This document shows, in pieces, positions 9,298 to 18,294 of a stretch of DNA of 64,000 bases. Source of the stretch: Microbacterium keratanolyticum (GTDB taxonomy: Bacteria > Actinomycetota > Actinomycetes > Actinomycetales > Microbacteriaceae). The DNA is taken from NCBI RefSeq assembly GCF_016907255.1, contig NZ_JAFBBQ010000001.1, forward strand, positions 2,418,001-2,482,000, given 5' to 3'. The notes under the pieces are model-generated. The model made no database searches. It saw only the letters and a list, made by a program, of their open reading frames with translations, and was not told the DNA's origin. How positions within the stretch are numbered: position 1 is the stretch's first letter; each line of letters starts with the position of its first letter. The translations under genes and the position numbers were made by a program.

Positions 9298-10575
9298 ATG
9301 AAGCTACGCATCCTCTTCGCCGGTGCGGCCTGCGCCTCGCTCGCTCTCTCGCTCGCGGCCTGCAGCACCCCGAGTGCTCCCGCTGCGGACAGCGGTGACG
9401 TCGAGAGCGGAACCGTCCGCCTGTGGGTCATGGAGGGATCCCTCACCCCCGAATCCCAGGAATACCTCGCGGAGGAGTTCGCCGCCGCGAACCCGGGCAG
9501 CGAACTGAAGATCGAGGTCCAGCAGTGGGACGGCATCGTCGCCAAGCTGCAGACCTCGCTCGCCTCGAAGAACGAGAGCCCCGACCTCGTCGAGATCGGC
9601 AACACCCAGACCACGACCTTCACCACGGTCGGCGCCTTTGCCGACGTGACCGACATGAAGGAGACCCTCGGCGGCGACGGTCTGATCCCGTCGTTCGTGG
9701 ACTCGTCGACGGTCGACGGCAAGATCTACGCCTACCCCTTCTACGCCGGTGCGCGTGGCGTCTACTACCGCACCGACCTGTTCGCACAGGCGGGGCTCGA
9801 AGTTCCCCAGACGATCGACGAGTTCAACGAGTCCGTCGTCGCGCTGCAGGCGGCGAACCCCGAGGCCATCGAAGACTTCTCCGGCATGTACCTGGCTGCG
9901 GTCGACACCCACGGTGTCGGCTCCTACCTCTTCTCGCAGGGCTTCGAGTACGCGAAGAAGGACGGCGACGCTTGGGTCGGCCAGGCCTCGACGCCGACCT
10001 CGATCGCCGCACTGACGGCGCTGCAGAACATGTTCCAGAACGGCACCCGCTACGCGGACGACTCGCAGGCGGGTCAGAAGGCGTTCGAGCGCTACTTCAA
10101 CGAGGGCAAGACCGGCGTTCTGATCGGAACCGGAAACATCGGCACCAAGATCGACGCCGCGCTGTGGGATGCAGACAAGGTGGGCGTCATCGCTCTGCCG
10201 TCGGACAAGCCGGGCGTCCCCGGTGCGACGTTCGCGGGTGGTTCGAACATCGGACTCGCGACCAACTCGAAGAACCCTGCACTGGCCAAGAAGGCTCTGG
10301 AGACGATCTTCAGCGAGGGCTTCCAGAAGCGTCTCGGCGAAGAGGGCTGGGTTCCCGGCAACACCGACTTCAGCGCAGACGTGACCGGCCCGTTCGGTCC
10401 GCTTGCCGGCGAGATCATCGCCAACTCGAAGCTGACCCCGAACAGCCCGGAGTGGGGCGTCGCCTTCGGCAGCGCGCAGCTGAACGAGGTCTTCACGCGC
10501 ATCGCGAAGGGCGAGGACGTCGCGAAGGTCGCCGCGTCTCTCGACGCGCAGATCGAAACCGAACTGAACAAGTAA
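9298..10575 (+). CDS. Extracellular sugar-binding lipoprotein (ABC importer)
   Basis: A 425-residue family 1 solute-binding protein. The signal peptide ends in the lipobox LAAC with Cys22 as the lipidated residue, so the protein is tethered outside the membrane. The mature part has the bilobed pattern of oligosaccharide-binding proteins, including VRLWVMEGSLTPESQEYL, YPFYAGARGVYYRTDLF and GVPGATFAGGSNIGLATNS. GGAG precedes the ATG at 9298. It is first in an operon with two permeases 22 bp downstream and a cytosolic GH20. The ligand is therefore likely a short HexNAc-containing oligosaccharide (inference). Confidence 0.9.
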   Translation: MKLRILFAGAACASLALSLAACSTPSAPAADSGDVESGTVRLWVMEGSLTPESQEYLAEEFAAANPGSELKIEVQQWDGIVAKLQTSLASKNESPDLVEIGNTQTTTFTTVGAFADVTDMKETLGGDGLIPSFVDSSTVDGKIYAYPFYAGARGVYYRTDLFAQAGLEVPQTIDEFNESVVALQAANPEAIEDFSGMYLAAVDTHGVGSYLFSQGFEYAKKDGDAWVGQASTPTSIAALTALQNMFQNGTRYADDSQAGQKAFERYFNEGKTGVLIGTGNIGTKIDAALWDADKVGVIALPSDKPGVPGATFAGGSNIGLATNSKNPALAKKALETIFSEGFQKRLGEEGWVPGNTDFSADVTGPFGPLAGEIIANSKLTPNSPEWGVAFGSAQLNEVFTRIAKGEDVAKVAASLDAQIETELNK

Positions 10576-10597
10576 GACCGAGAGTTCGCACACGACA

Positions 10598-11560
10598 ATG
10601 ACACAGACGATGACCCGGCCCACGCGCGCGTCACAGCGCCGACCGTTGAGCCGACAGGCACGGCAGCGGCGCAGCCGCCTTGCCCCCTGGATGCTGCTGG
10701 CCCCCGCGACCGTCATGGTCCTGGTGGCGCTCGGCTACCCGTTGCTGCGACAGGCGATCATGTCCTTCCAGCACTTCGGGCTCGCCCAGCAGTTCGGCCA
10801 GCCGGCCGAGTGGGCCGGGTTGTCGAACTACGTCACGATCCTCTCCGACCCGTACTTCTGGAGCGTCTTCATCAAGTCGGTGCTCTTCTGCCTGTGGACG
10901 GCAGGGGTCACCATGATCATCGGCGTCGGATTCGCGGTGCTGATGCTGCGCATGAGCGCCGTCGTCCGCACGATCTTCAACACCACCCTCATCGTCGTGT
11001 GGGCGATGCCCGCGCTCGCCTCGCTCACGGTCTGGCAGTGGTTGGTCGACCCGCGCTCCGGCCTGTTGAACTGGGTGCTCACCTCGGTGGGGCTGGAGGG
11101 CTTCAAAAACTTCAACTGGCTCGGCGAGAACTTCTGGACGTTCTACCTGATCGCATCCGCGGTCATCATCTGGGCGTCCATCCCGCTCGTCGCCATCACG
11201 ATCTACGCCGCGCTGGCGCAGGTGCCCACCGAGGTGCTCGAAGCGTCGGAGCTCGACGGTGCCACGAACTTCCAGCAGATCCGCCGGATCATGCTCCCCA
11301 TGATCGGACCGGTCATCTCGCTCATCGGTGTGCTCCAGGTCATCTGGGATCTGCGCGTCTTCACGCAGATCTATGTGCTCCAGCAGGCCGGCGGCATCGC
11401 CAGCGAGACCAACCTGCTCGGCACCTATGTCTATGAGACTGGCATCGCCAAGGGCGACTACGGGGTGGCCTCGGCGCTGGCCATGGTCATCCTCGGTCTC
11501 ACTCTCGTTCTCACCGGGCGCTACATCCGGATGCTCTACCGCCAGGGAGGGATGGCCTGA
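10598..11560 (+). CDS. Sugar ABC transporter permease, MalF type
   Basis: A 320-residue inner-membrane subunit with a basic cytosolic N-terminus (about 25 residues) and six predicted membrane segments starting at LAPWMLLAPATVMVLVAL. The EAA loop that contacts the ATPase is visible as EASELDGATNFQQIRRIMLP near residues 210-235. It pairs with the next gene to form the channel for the substrate delivered by the upstream lipoprotein. Its stop overlaps the start of the second permease (TGATG). No ATPase gene is present in the operon. Confidence 0.92.
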   Translation: MTQTMTRPTRASQRRPLSRQARQRRSRLAPWMLLAPATVMVLVALGYPLLRQAIMSFQHFGLAQQFGQPAEWAGLSNYVTILSDPYFWSVFIKSVLFCLWTAGVTMIIGVGFAVLMLRMSAVVRTIFNTTLIVVWAMPALASLTVWQWLVDPRSGLLNWVLTSVGLEGFKNFNWLGENFWTFYLIASAVIIWASIPLVAITIYAALAQVPTEVLEASELDGATNFQQIRRIMLPMIGPVISLIGVLQVIWDLRVFTQIYVLQQAGGIASETNLLGTYVYETGIAKGDYGVASALAMVILGLTLVLTGRYIRMLYRQGGMA

Positions 11561-12486
11561 TGTCCATCGACACCACCTCGACACGTGCCATCGTGTCGCC
11601 GTCTCGAACCAGCGCCCGCGGTGCGCAGGCGCCACGGACTGCTGCGCGTCCGCGCCGCATCCGCCTGGGGAAGAACCCCGTGGCCAATGTCTCGGGCGTG
11701 ATCTTCGCCCTCCTCTGGCTGATCCCGGTGTACTGGATGGTCAACTCGGCCTTCCAGTCGGAGTCCGAGCTCATGTCCTGGCCGCCGCACCTGCTGCCGC
11801 AGGAGTTCACCTGGGACAATTTCGCCTCGGCGATCACCCAGGCGAACTTCTGGGGAGCGCTGCAGGCATCACTGATCGCGGCGGCGCTGACGGTGCTCTT
11901 CGCATCGAGTGGTGCGCTGCTGGCGGCCTTCGCGCTCTCGCGTTTCCGCTTCCGCGGTCGCACCACCATGATCATCACGATCCTGATCGTGCAGATGATC
12001 CCCGCAGAGGCACTGTTCATCTCCCAGTACCGGATGCTGGACGGCTGGAACCTGCTGAACTCCGTCGTGGGGCTGTCGATTCTCTACATCGGCACGATCG
12101 TGCCGTTCATCGCGTGGATGATGCGCGGATTCGTCGACGGCGTGCCGATCGAGCTCGAAGAGGCGGCGATGGTGGACGGATGCTCGCGCGTCGGCGCTTT
12201 CTGCCGCGTCACCCTGCCGCTGCTCGCCCCGGGCATCGTCTCGACCTCGGTGTTCGGGTTCCTCTTCGCGTGGAATGAGTACACGCTCGCGTTGATCGTG
12301 CTGTCGAAGGACTCTTCTGTCACCCTGCCGATCTGGCTGCAGTCCTTCCAGCAGGGGCTGAAGGCGACGGACTGGGGCGGCGTGATGGCAGGGGCGACCC
12401 TGATCTCGATCCCCGTGATCATCATCTTCATGATCGTGCAGAACAAGATCTCCAGTGGCATGGTCGCGGGAGCGGTCAAGGGATGA
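11560..12486 (+). CDS. Sugar ABC transporter permease, MalG type
   Basis: The second channel subunit, 308 residues, with a basic cytosolic N-terminal tail of about 40 residues and six membrane segments. Its EAA loop, ELEEAAMVDGCSRVGAFCRV, lies near residues 200-220. It is translationally coupled on both sides: 1-bp overlap with the MalF-type gene and an ATGA overlap with GH20. This tight linkage is the main evidence that GH20 acts on the imported sugar. Confidence 0.92.
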   Translation: MSIDTTSTRAIVSPSRTSARGAQAPRTAARPRRIRLGKNPVANVSGVIFALLWLIPVYWMVNSAFQSESELMSWPPHLLPQEFTWDNFASAITQANFWGALQASLIAAALTVLFASSGALLAAFALSRFRFRGRTTMIITILIVQMIPAEALFISQYRMLDGWNLLNSVVGLSILYIGTIVPFIAWMMRGFVDGVPIELEEAAMVDGCSRVGAFCRVTLPLLAPGIVSTSVFGFLFAWNEYTLALIVLSKDSSVTLPIWLQSFQQGLKATDWGGVMAGATLISIPVIIIFMIVQNKISSGMVAGAVKG

Positions 12487-13709
12487 TCTTCTCTGCTCTT
12501 CCTGCTCCTGAGGTCGGTCCTGCCATCGGTCGCGAGCCGCGGTTCGGCTGGCGTGGACTGCTCCTCGACTCCGCCCGCACTCGTTTTCCGGTGGCGACGA
12601 TCTGCCACGTCATCAGCCTTGCCGCGCGCTACGGCTTCAATCGCCTGCACTGGCATCTGACCGACGATCAGGGATGGCGCTTCGAGGTGCCGGAGTACCC
12701 CCTCCTGACCGGACCCGCCGCGGACCTTCCCCGCGGACGGTTCGACGACTACGGCTCCCTGCATGGCGACACGCGTGAGCGTGCCGTGATCGAGGCGGAG
12801 GAGCGCTGGACCAACGGCTTCTATTCGGACGATGAGATCCGCGAGGTCGTCGCGCACGCGACGGCTCTCGGCGTGGAGATCGTTCCGGAGGTGGATGTGC
12901 CTGGGCACATGGCCGCGGCGATCCTCGCGTACCCCGAGCTCGGGCGTCCTCTCGGGCTGCCGCTCCCGGAAGGCTCCATGCGCGAGCACATGTGGTGGCC
13001 CGCGCGGAACGACCTTCTGTGGCCGACGGACGCCGCGCGCACATTCGTTGCCGCGGTGATGCGTCGCGTCGCCGAGCTCTTCCCTGGGCCGTACGTGCAC
13101 ATCGGTGGCGACGAGTGCGCGTTCCTGCAGTGGTCTTCTGACCCGGAGATCGATCGCTGGCTGGAGCTGCGCGGCGTCGACCGCGTGGAGAAGCTGCAGG
13201 AGTGGTTCATGGACGATGCATCCCGTGTGCTGCGCGAGAACGGCAAGTCCGTCGCCGCCTGGGATGAGGCCACAGAGATCACGGACGCGGAAGACCTGCT
13301 GATCATCGCGTGGGATGAGCAACGCGGGATGGAACGGATCGCGCAGGCGACCCAGCCCTACGTCTTCGCGGACGCGCGCACCCTCTATCTGAACAGGGTC
13401 GATCCGGACGGTGCTGAATCGCAGAAGGGCATGACTCCCGCGATCTCGATCCGGGACATTCTCGGTGCTTCCTGGCCGGAGATCGACGACGAACGGTGCG
13501 TGGGCATTCAGGCCTGCGTCTGGTCGGAGTTCGTCCTCGACGGGAACGACCTGCTGACGATGCTGTTTCCTCGGCTGCTCGCAGTCGCGGAACGACTGTG
13601 GAATCCCGACGTCGACGTGGCAGAAGCCGGCGGACGGATCGCTCGCGAGTACGAGCTTCTGCACACGGCGGGGTTGCTCGACGACCCCGTCATCCTCCTC
13701 CAGAAATGA
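12483..13709 (+). CDS. GH20 beta-N-acetylhexosaminidase, cytosolic, single catalytic domain
   Basis: A 408-residue retaining glycoside hydrolase that would remove terminal beta-GlcNAc or beta-GalNAc by substrate-assisted catalysis. The family motifs are GLLLDSARTRFP, LHWHLTDDQGWRFEVP, PEVDVPGHMAA and the catalytic Asp-Glu pair in HIGGDECAF (Asp210, Glu211). There is no signal peptide and no N-terminal GH20b domain; the protein starts almost directly in the barrel. It should therefore act in the cytosol on imported oligosaccharides. The ATG overlaps the permease stop. Lacto-N-biosidase activity, also found in GH20, cannot be excluded from sequence. Confidence 0.9.
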   Translation: MIFSALPAPEVGPAIGREPRFGWRGLLLDSARTRFPVATICHVISLAARYGFNRLHWHLTDDQGWRFEVPEYPLLTGPAADLPRGRFDDYGSLHGDTRERAVIEAEERWTNGFYSDDEIREVVAHATALGVEIVPEVDVPGHMAAAILAYPELGRPLGLPLPEGSMREHMWWPARNDLLWPTDAARTFVAAVMRRVAELFPGPYVHIGGDECAFLQWSSDPEIDRWLELRGVDRVEKLQEWFMDDASRVLRENGKSVAAWDEATEITDAEDLLIIAWDEQRGMERIAQATQPYVFADARTLYLNRVDPDGAESQKGMTPAISIRDILGASWPEIDDERCVGIQACVWSEFVLDGNDLLTMLFPRLLAVAERLWNPDVDVAEAGGRIAREYELLHTAGLLDDPVILLQK

Positions 13710-13718
13710 CGGTGTGTG

Positions 13719-16700
13719 ATGAGAACGAAGATGTTCGCGGTGGTCACAGCATGGGTGCTGGCGATCACCGGACTTGCGATGGTGCCCCTTATGGCGGCGC
13801 CGTCGGCGGCGCAGGCCGCGACAGAGCGGACGCTGTTTGAAGACGATTTCGAGGCCGGCGACGGCGCGAAGTGGGTGACGACGGGCTCCGCTGTGAGCTT
13901 CGCCGACGGAATGCTGGGCATCCGCGGCGGCGGACCGGAGAACCGAGCGCTCTCTCGTGCTGACATCCTGGCCGACGAGTTCACGCTGACCGCAGACCTG
14001 TTCATCAACGCGGGCAACACGAACAGCGCGCTCAAGATCGGCTTCGTCTCCACGGAGTCGGCCGCGGCACGCTTCCAGCTCACGTATGACGGGCCGAACA
14101 AGCGGTTGAGCCTGGAGAAGGTCACTTCGTCCGGAACGGCGAAGGTCGCGGGTCCGGTGACGCTCGACCTTCCGGTTAACACGGGCGGCGCTCCGCATCG
14201 TGTCGCCATCCACGTGGATGGTGATCGCGTGCAGGCCGCCGTGGACGACGTCGTTCACATCGATGTCGCGGAGAGTGGCATCGCCGCCTTCGATCAGGGA
14301 CGTGTGCTGATCGCCGGGCAGTTCCCGCAGCAGGACTTCCACATCGACAACCTGCGGGTCGTCACGAGCGAGCCGGAGAAGACCGGCGCGTACACGCTCG
14401 AGCTCCGCACAAAGACCGACGGTGTCGTCGATGTCGACCCGTCGAGCGCGGGCGGTTCCGTCACCGCGAACCGTGCATCGGGAGATCCGGGAGATGTCGT
14501 GACGCTGGCGCCGATCACTCGGCCCGGCTTTCTCTTCGATGGCTACGAGTCGCTCCGCGCCGACACCGAGACGAGCACCGACGGACTGCTGACGATCACC
14601 GACGATCGGTTCTCGTTCAACGACAAGACCGGAAGCGTCATCGTCATCGCGAAGTTCGTGACCGCGCCGGTCGATCCGAACCTCCTTTTCGAGGATTCCT
14701 TCGCCGGCGCGTTCAACGAGCACGGTCTCTACGCGGTGAACGATCCCGCATCTGCCCAGGTCGTCGATGGAGCGCTGCAGATCGCGCCCACCAGCGGACC
14801 CGCCGTCGCCTTCGTCGATGCCACGGCATGGAACAACCCGGGCGACTACGAGATCACGGTCGCCGCGCGTAAGGTCAACGCTGCCGCAGGCACGGCGCAG
14901 ATCGCCTTCCGCGGCGCGGCCTTCGACGACCGCTACGTGCTGGCGCTCAACGGCTCCAAGGCGCTGCTGCGCCGCTTCGACGCGCAGGGTGCGAACGTCG
15001 AACTTGCCGCCGCGCCCTACTCCTTCACACAGACCTCGCGGAGACTCACCATCGCGGTCTCCGGTGACACCGTCTCGGTCTCATCGAACGGCACTCCCGT
15101 GCTGTCGTACGTGAACACGGACGATGTGCCCCGCGACGTCGCCGACTGGGCCGGGCTTCCTGCCGGACTGGCGCTCATCAACATGACGCCCGGCGCACCC
15201 GTGGCGTTCGACGACGTCGCGGTGTCCCGCGTGCCGGTGCGTGTCGCCGTCACAGCGACCATCACGGAGGACGGTCAGCCGGACGTCGCGCTGCAGAGCG
15301 GAGCAGTCGTGCTCTCGGCGCACTCCGCAACCGAGGGAGACACCCTCACCTGGAGCGTGTTCCCGAAGGGCGGATACGCGCTTGCGGGGGTCACGATCGA
15401 CGGCGTCGCGCTCAGCGAGAACCGCTTCGTGGTGCCGCAGGGTCGCACGCAGCCGATCGCGCTCGTGGCGGACTTCGTTCCCGCAGCACGTGCAGCACAG
15501 ACCTTCCATGTCGACCCCGATGGGGGAGACGATGCGAACGACGGAACCGCTCCGGCCTCGGCATGGCGCACGCTCGACGCGCTGAGCACCGTCGTCTTCC
15601 ACCCGGGTGACAGCATCCTGCTCAAGCGCGGCAGCGTGTTCACGGGCGCGGCGGCGGCACTGCGCTTCTCCGGCTCGGGAACCAGCGACGCCCCGATCGT
15701 GGTCGGCGCATACGGCGAGGGCGCACGCCCACAGTTGAACGCCGCGGGCGCAGTGGAGAACGTCATCACCCTCTACAACCAGGAGCACATCACGGTCACC
15801 GGGTTGGAGATCACCAACCTCGACCCGGCGTTCGCGACCGGCTTCGCGCTCAACGGCAATGACAACAGGCAGAAGAACCTTCGCGCCGTGAACGTCATCG
15901 CCCGCGACTTCGGAGTCGTGACCGGCATCCGGATCACCGATCTGTACATCCACGATGTCAACGGCAACCTCAACGCCAAGTGGAACGGCGGCATCTTCTT
16001 CGACATCGGTGCCGCAGTCGAGAACGGTGAACTTCGCGGAGTGCCCACGAAGTACCACGACGTGCTCATCGAGGGGAACGTCTTGGAGCGCGTTGACCGG
16101 TCCGGTATCAAGCTGGTCAGCTCGGGCTGGGCCAACCAGTCGCTGCAGAACGCTCCGGGAACGCCGCTGCACTGGTACCCCTCGACGGGTGTCGTCGTGC
16201 GCGACAACCAGCTGCGCTACATGGGCGGTGACGCCATCACCGTGCGGGACACGGACGGTGCGCTGATCGAGTACAACCTCGCTCGGCACGCGCGCTATCA
16301 GAACACGGGCTACAACGCCGGGATCTGGCCGTTCCAGGCCACGAACACGGTGGTGCAGTACAACGAGGTCTCGCACACGCACGGCGTGCAGGACGGCCAG
16401 GGCCTGGACACCGACCATGTCTCGTCGTACACGGTCATGCAGTACAACTACTCGCACGACAACGAGGGCGGGTTCATGCTGATCATGAACGGGTTCCCGC
16501 ACACCGCACCGACGATCCGCTACAACGTCAGCCAGAACGACGCGGACAAGACGTTCGAGTTCGCGCGTGGCACGGCCGCCGGCACGATGATCTACAACAA
16601 CACGATCTCGTCCGACAGCCTGCTGCAGGGTCCGCGCGGCGGTGTGCTCGACCTGGCGAACTCCGCGGCAGGAACAGGCAACCGCGAGGTCTTCCTCTTC

Positions 16701-17528
16701 AACAACGTGTTCCACTACCCCGAGGGGCAGAAGTTCTACGTCGGTGAGGCCGCGACGATGAAGACGCGCGCGAAGCTCTTCAACAACTCCTACTCGGGCG
16801 GCATCGCTGTCCCCGAAGAGGAGGAGCGACCGCTCACAGCGGATCCCGGCCTCATCTGGGGAAGCGCGCCGAACGACACTGATGCGACCGTGCCGCTGAC
16901 CGGTGCCGCCGCAGAGGGGCACTTCGACGGATACACCCCGGGTGAGACCTCGCCGCTGCGCGGTGCCGGAGTTACGCTCGACGAGGCCGTGGCGCACTTC
17001 GGTGGCACGATCACGGATCGTCGCGCGCTCTCGCCGACCGAGATCCACGCGCTCGCGCTGCAGGGGGAGAGCATCGACTTCGCGGCGGGGCGGTTCCTGC
17101 CGGACGTCGCCGGTGTCGGATACGGCACCGACTTCCTCGGAACCGCGCTGCCGGGATCCGACAGCGCCGAGGGAATCACCATGGGTGCGATCCAGTACGC
17201 CGACCCGAGCAGCACCGGCCCTGATGGTGGCGGTGACGGCGGTGGCGACCCTGATGAGGGTGGCGGCGGCGACGGCGGCGGCGACCTGGGTAACGGCAAC
17301 GGCAACGGCACGGGTGGCGGCACCGACGGAGAGAACGAGGGATCGGGTGGCGACACCGGCTCCGCCGGGGGATCCGGTCAGGGCGCCGCGGACGCCGAGG
17401 GCGAGGCCGCCTCGGGTGCGCCCCTCGCCGTGACCGGTGCGGAGGTCCCGCTCGGGATGCTCCTGCTCGGCGCCTTTGCGATCGTGATCGGGCTGGGCCT
17501 GCGTGTCACCCGGAGGCGCGTGCGGTGA
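13719..17528 (+). CDS. Large secreted right-handed beta-helix protein, wall-anchored by LAVTG signal
   Basis: About 1269 residues. Signal peptide 1-33 ends AAQA. Two concanavalin/LamG-like jelly rolls (about 38-225 and 325-505) are each followed by a short repeat domain of the InlB/Listeria-Bacteroides kind. A right-handed parallel beta-helix spans about 593-1040, opening FHVDPDGGDDANDGT and containing many N-x-V/I turns, including YNYSHDNEGGF. An Asp892-x6-Asp899 pair lies in DGQGLDTD. A Gly/Asp-rich linker (about 1163-1230) leads to LAVTG (1236-1240), a hydrophobic helix and RRRVR, a class E-type sortase signal. The fold fits polysaccharide lyases and some glycosidases (for example GH136), but the activity is unknown. 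ATG at 13719 was chosen; GTG at 13716 is equally open. Confidence 0.85.
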   Translation: MRTKMFAVVTAWVLAITGLAMVPLMAAPSAAQAATERTLFEDDFEAGDGAKWVTTGSAVSFADGMLGIRGGGPENRALSRADILADEFTLTADLFINAGNTNSALKIGFVSTESAAARFQLTYDGPNKRLSLEKVTSSGTAKVAGPVTLDLPVNTGGAPHRVAIHVDGDRVQAAVDDVVHIDVAESGIAAFDQGRVLIAGQFPQQDFHIDNLRVVTSEPEKTGAYTLELRTKTDGVVDVDPSSAGGSVTANRASGDPGDVVTLAPITRPGFLFDGYESLRADTETSTDGLLTITDDRFSFNDKTGSVIVIAKFVTAPVDPNLLFEDSFAGAFNEHGLYAVNDPASAQVVDGALQIAPTSGPAVAFVDATAWNNPGDYEITVAARKVNAAAGTAQIAFRGAAFDDRYVLALNGSKALLRRFDAQGANVELAAAPYSFTQTSRRLTIAVSGDTVSVSSNGTPVLSYVNTDDVPRDVADWAGLPAGLALINMTPGAPVAFDDVAVSRVPVRVAVTATITEDGQPDVALQSGAVVLSAHSATEGDTLTWSVFPKGGYALAGVTIDGVALSENRFVVPQGRTQPIALVADFVPAARAAQTFHVDPDGGDDANDGTAPASAWRTLDALSTVVFHPGDSILLKRGSVFTGAAAALRFSGSGTSDAPIVVGAYGEGARPQLNAAGAVENVITLYNQEHITVTGLEITNLDPAFATGFALNGNDNRQKNLRAVNVIARDFGVVTGIRITDLYIHDVNGNLNAKWNGGIFFDIGAAVENGELRGVPTKYHDVLIEGNVLERVDRSGIKLVSSGWANQSLQNAPGTPLHWYPSTGVVVRDNQLRYMGGDAITVRDTDGALIEYNLARHARYQNTGYNAGIWPFQATNTVVQYNEVSHTHGVQDGQGLDTDHVSSYTVMQYNYSHDNEGGFMLIMNGFPHTAPTIRYNVSQNDADKTFEFARGTAAGTMIYNNTISSDSLLQGPRGGVLDLANSAAGTGNREVFLFNNVFHYPEGQKFYVGEAATMKTRAKLFNNSYSGGIAVPEEEERPLTADPGLIWGSAPNDTDATVPLTGAAAEGHFDGYTPGETSPLRGAGVTLDEAVAHFGGTITDRRALSPTEIHALALQGESIDFAAGRFLPDVAGVGYGTDFLGTALPGSDSAEGITMGAIQYADPSSTGPDGGGDGGGDPDEGGGGDGGGDLGNGNGNGTGGGTDGENEGSGGDTGSAGGSGQGAADAEGEAASGAPLAVTGAEVPLGMLLLGAFAIVIGLGLRVTRRRVR

Positions 17529-18262
17529 CCTCGAAGACTCTCGCCGCCGCGGCGGCTGCCCTCGTGGTGTTCCTCGGTGGACTCCTCTCGGGGTGCGCGG
17601 CGGGGCAGGGGACGGTCGCCGACGCGGTCGAGACGCTGTACGCCTCGGCATCGGTCTCCGATGTCGAGGCGGCCACCCGCCAGGCCCGAGATGCAGCGAT
17701 CCTGGAGTGGGGCGCGGAGGAGCAGGTCATCGCGCCCTTCTCCGCGCCCGCACTGCAATCTGCCTATGACGCGGACGCCGCAGAGGGGGCACGCTACGGT
17801 GCGCAGACCCTCAGCTTCTGGAACTACTACACCGAGTTCGTCGACACCGTCGCGCAGCAGCTGCGGGACGGCCTCCGTCAGGAGCTGACGGAGGCAGATG
17901 CGCGCGCCTACTACGACGCGCATCCCGCAGACTTCGCGCGGCAGGACACAATGACCGTGCGGATCACGGAGTGGGAAGGCACCCGCGCCGTCGGCGCATC
18001 CGAGCTGGACATCGACGCAGACACGGTGCGGATGCTGCAGGAAGCCCACGATCTGGCGATCTCGGCGGCGCTCGCGCTGCGCGCGGGGGAGCAGGTCACC
18101 GTCGATCGCGGCGACGGCCGTCAGGCGTTGATCGAGTGCCTGACGCGCGAGAGCGGTGGCACCTATCCCTTCGACGATGTGATGCAGGCGGCCGCCGTGC
18201 GCGCCGCATCCGACATCTTCGAGTCCGAGCTGCGGCGTCGCATCGCGGCCGCGCACCCCTGA
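17525..18262 (+). CDS. SurA/PrsA-like lipoprotein, candidate dedicated foldase of the beta-helix protein
   Basis: A 245-residue lipoprotein with lipobox LLSGC and Cys24 as the lipidated residue. The rest is predicted to be almost all helical. The segment ELTEADARAYYDAHPADFAR resembles the SurA_N/PrsA-type chaperone helices that precede parvulin domains, yet no parvulin PPIase domain is present. The GTG start overlaps the stop of the beta-helix gene (GTGA), so both are made together. A membrane-tethered, PPIase-less chaperone helping a giant beta-helix enzyme fold outside the cell is the simplest reading (inference). A plain lipoprotein of unknown role is the alternative. Confidence 0.7.
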   Translation: MTSKTLAAAAAALVVFLGGLLSGCAAGQGTVADAVETLYASASVSDVEAATRQARDAAILEWGAEEQVIAPFSAPALQSAYDADAAEGARYGAQTLSFWNYYTEFVDTVAQQLRDGLRQELTEADARAYYDAHPADFARQDTMTVRITEWEGTRAVGASELDIDADTVRMLQEAHDLAISAALALRAGEQVTVDRGDGRQALIECLTRESGGTYPFDDVMQAAAVRAASDIFESELRRRIAAAHP

Positions 18263-18294
18263 CGAACCCTACGAATGAGAAAGAGGACCGCCGC

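Noticed and set aside
12483..13709. GH20 gene as a truncated pseudogene
   Set aside because: It lacks the N-terminal GH20b domain, but the frame is intact, both catalytic acids are present and the start is coupled to the permease, so a short cytosolic enzyme is more likely.
17220..17420. GGC/GGT-rich repeats that look like a CRISPR or tandem repeat array
   Set aside because: They encode the Gly/Asp-rich wall spacer of the beta-helix protein in frame, with irregular unit lengths.
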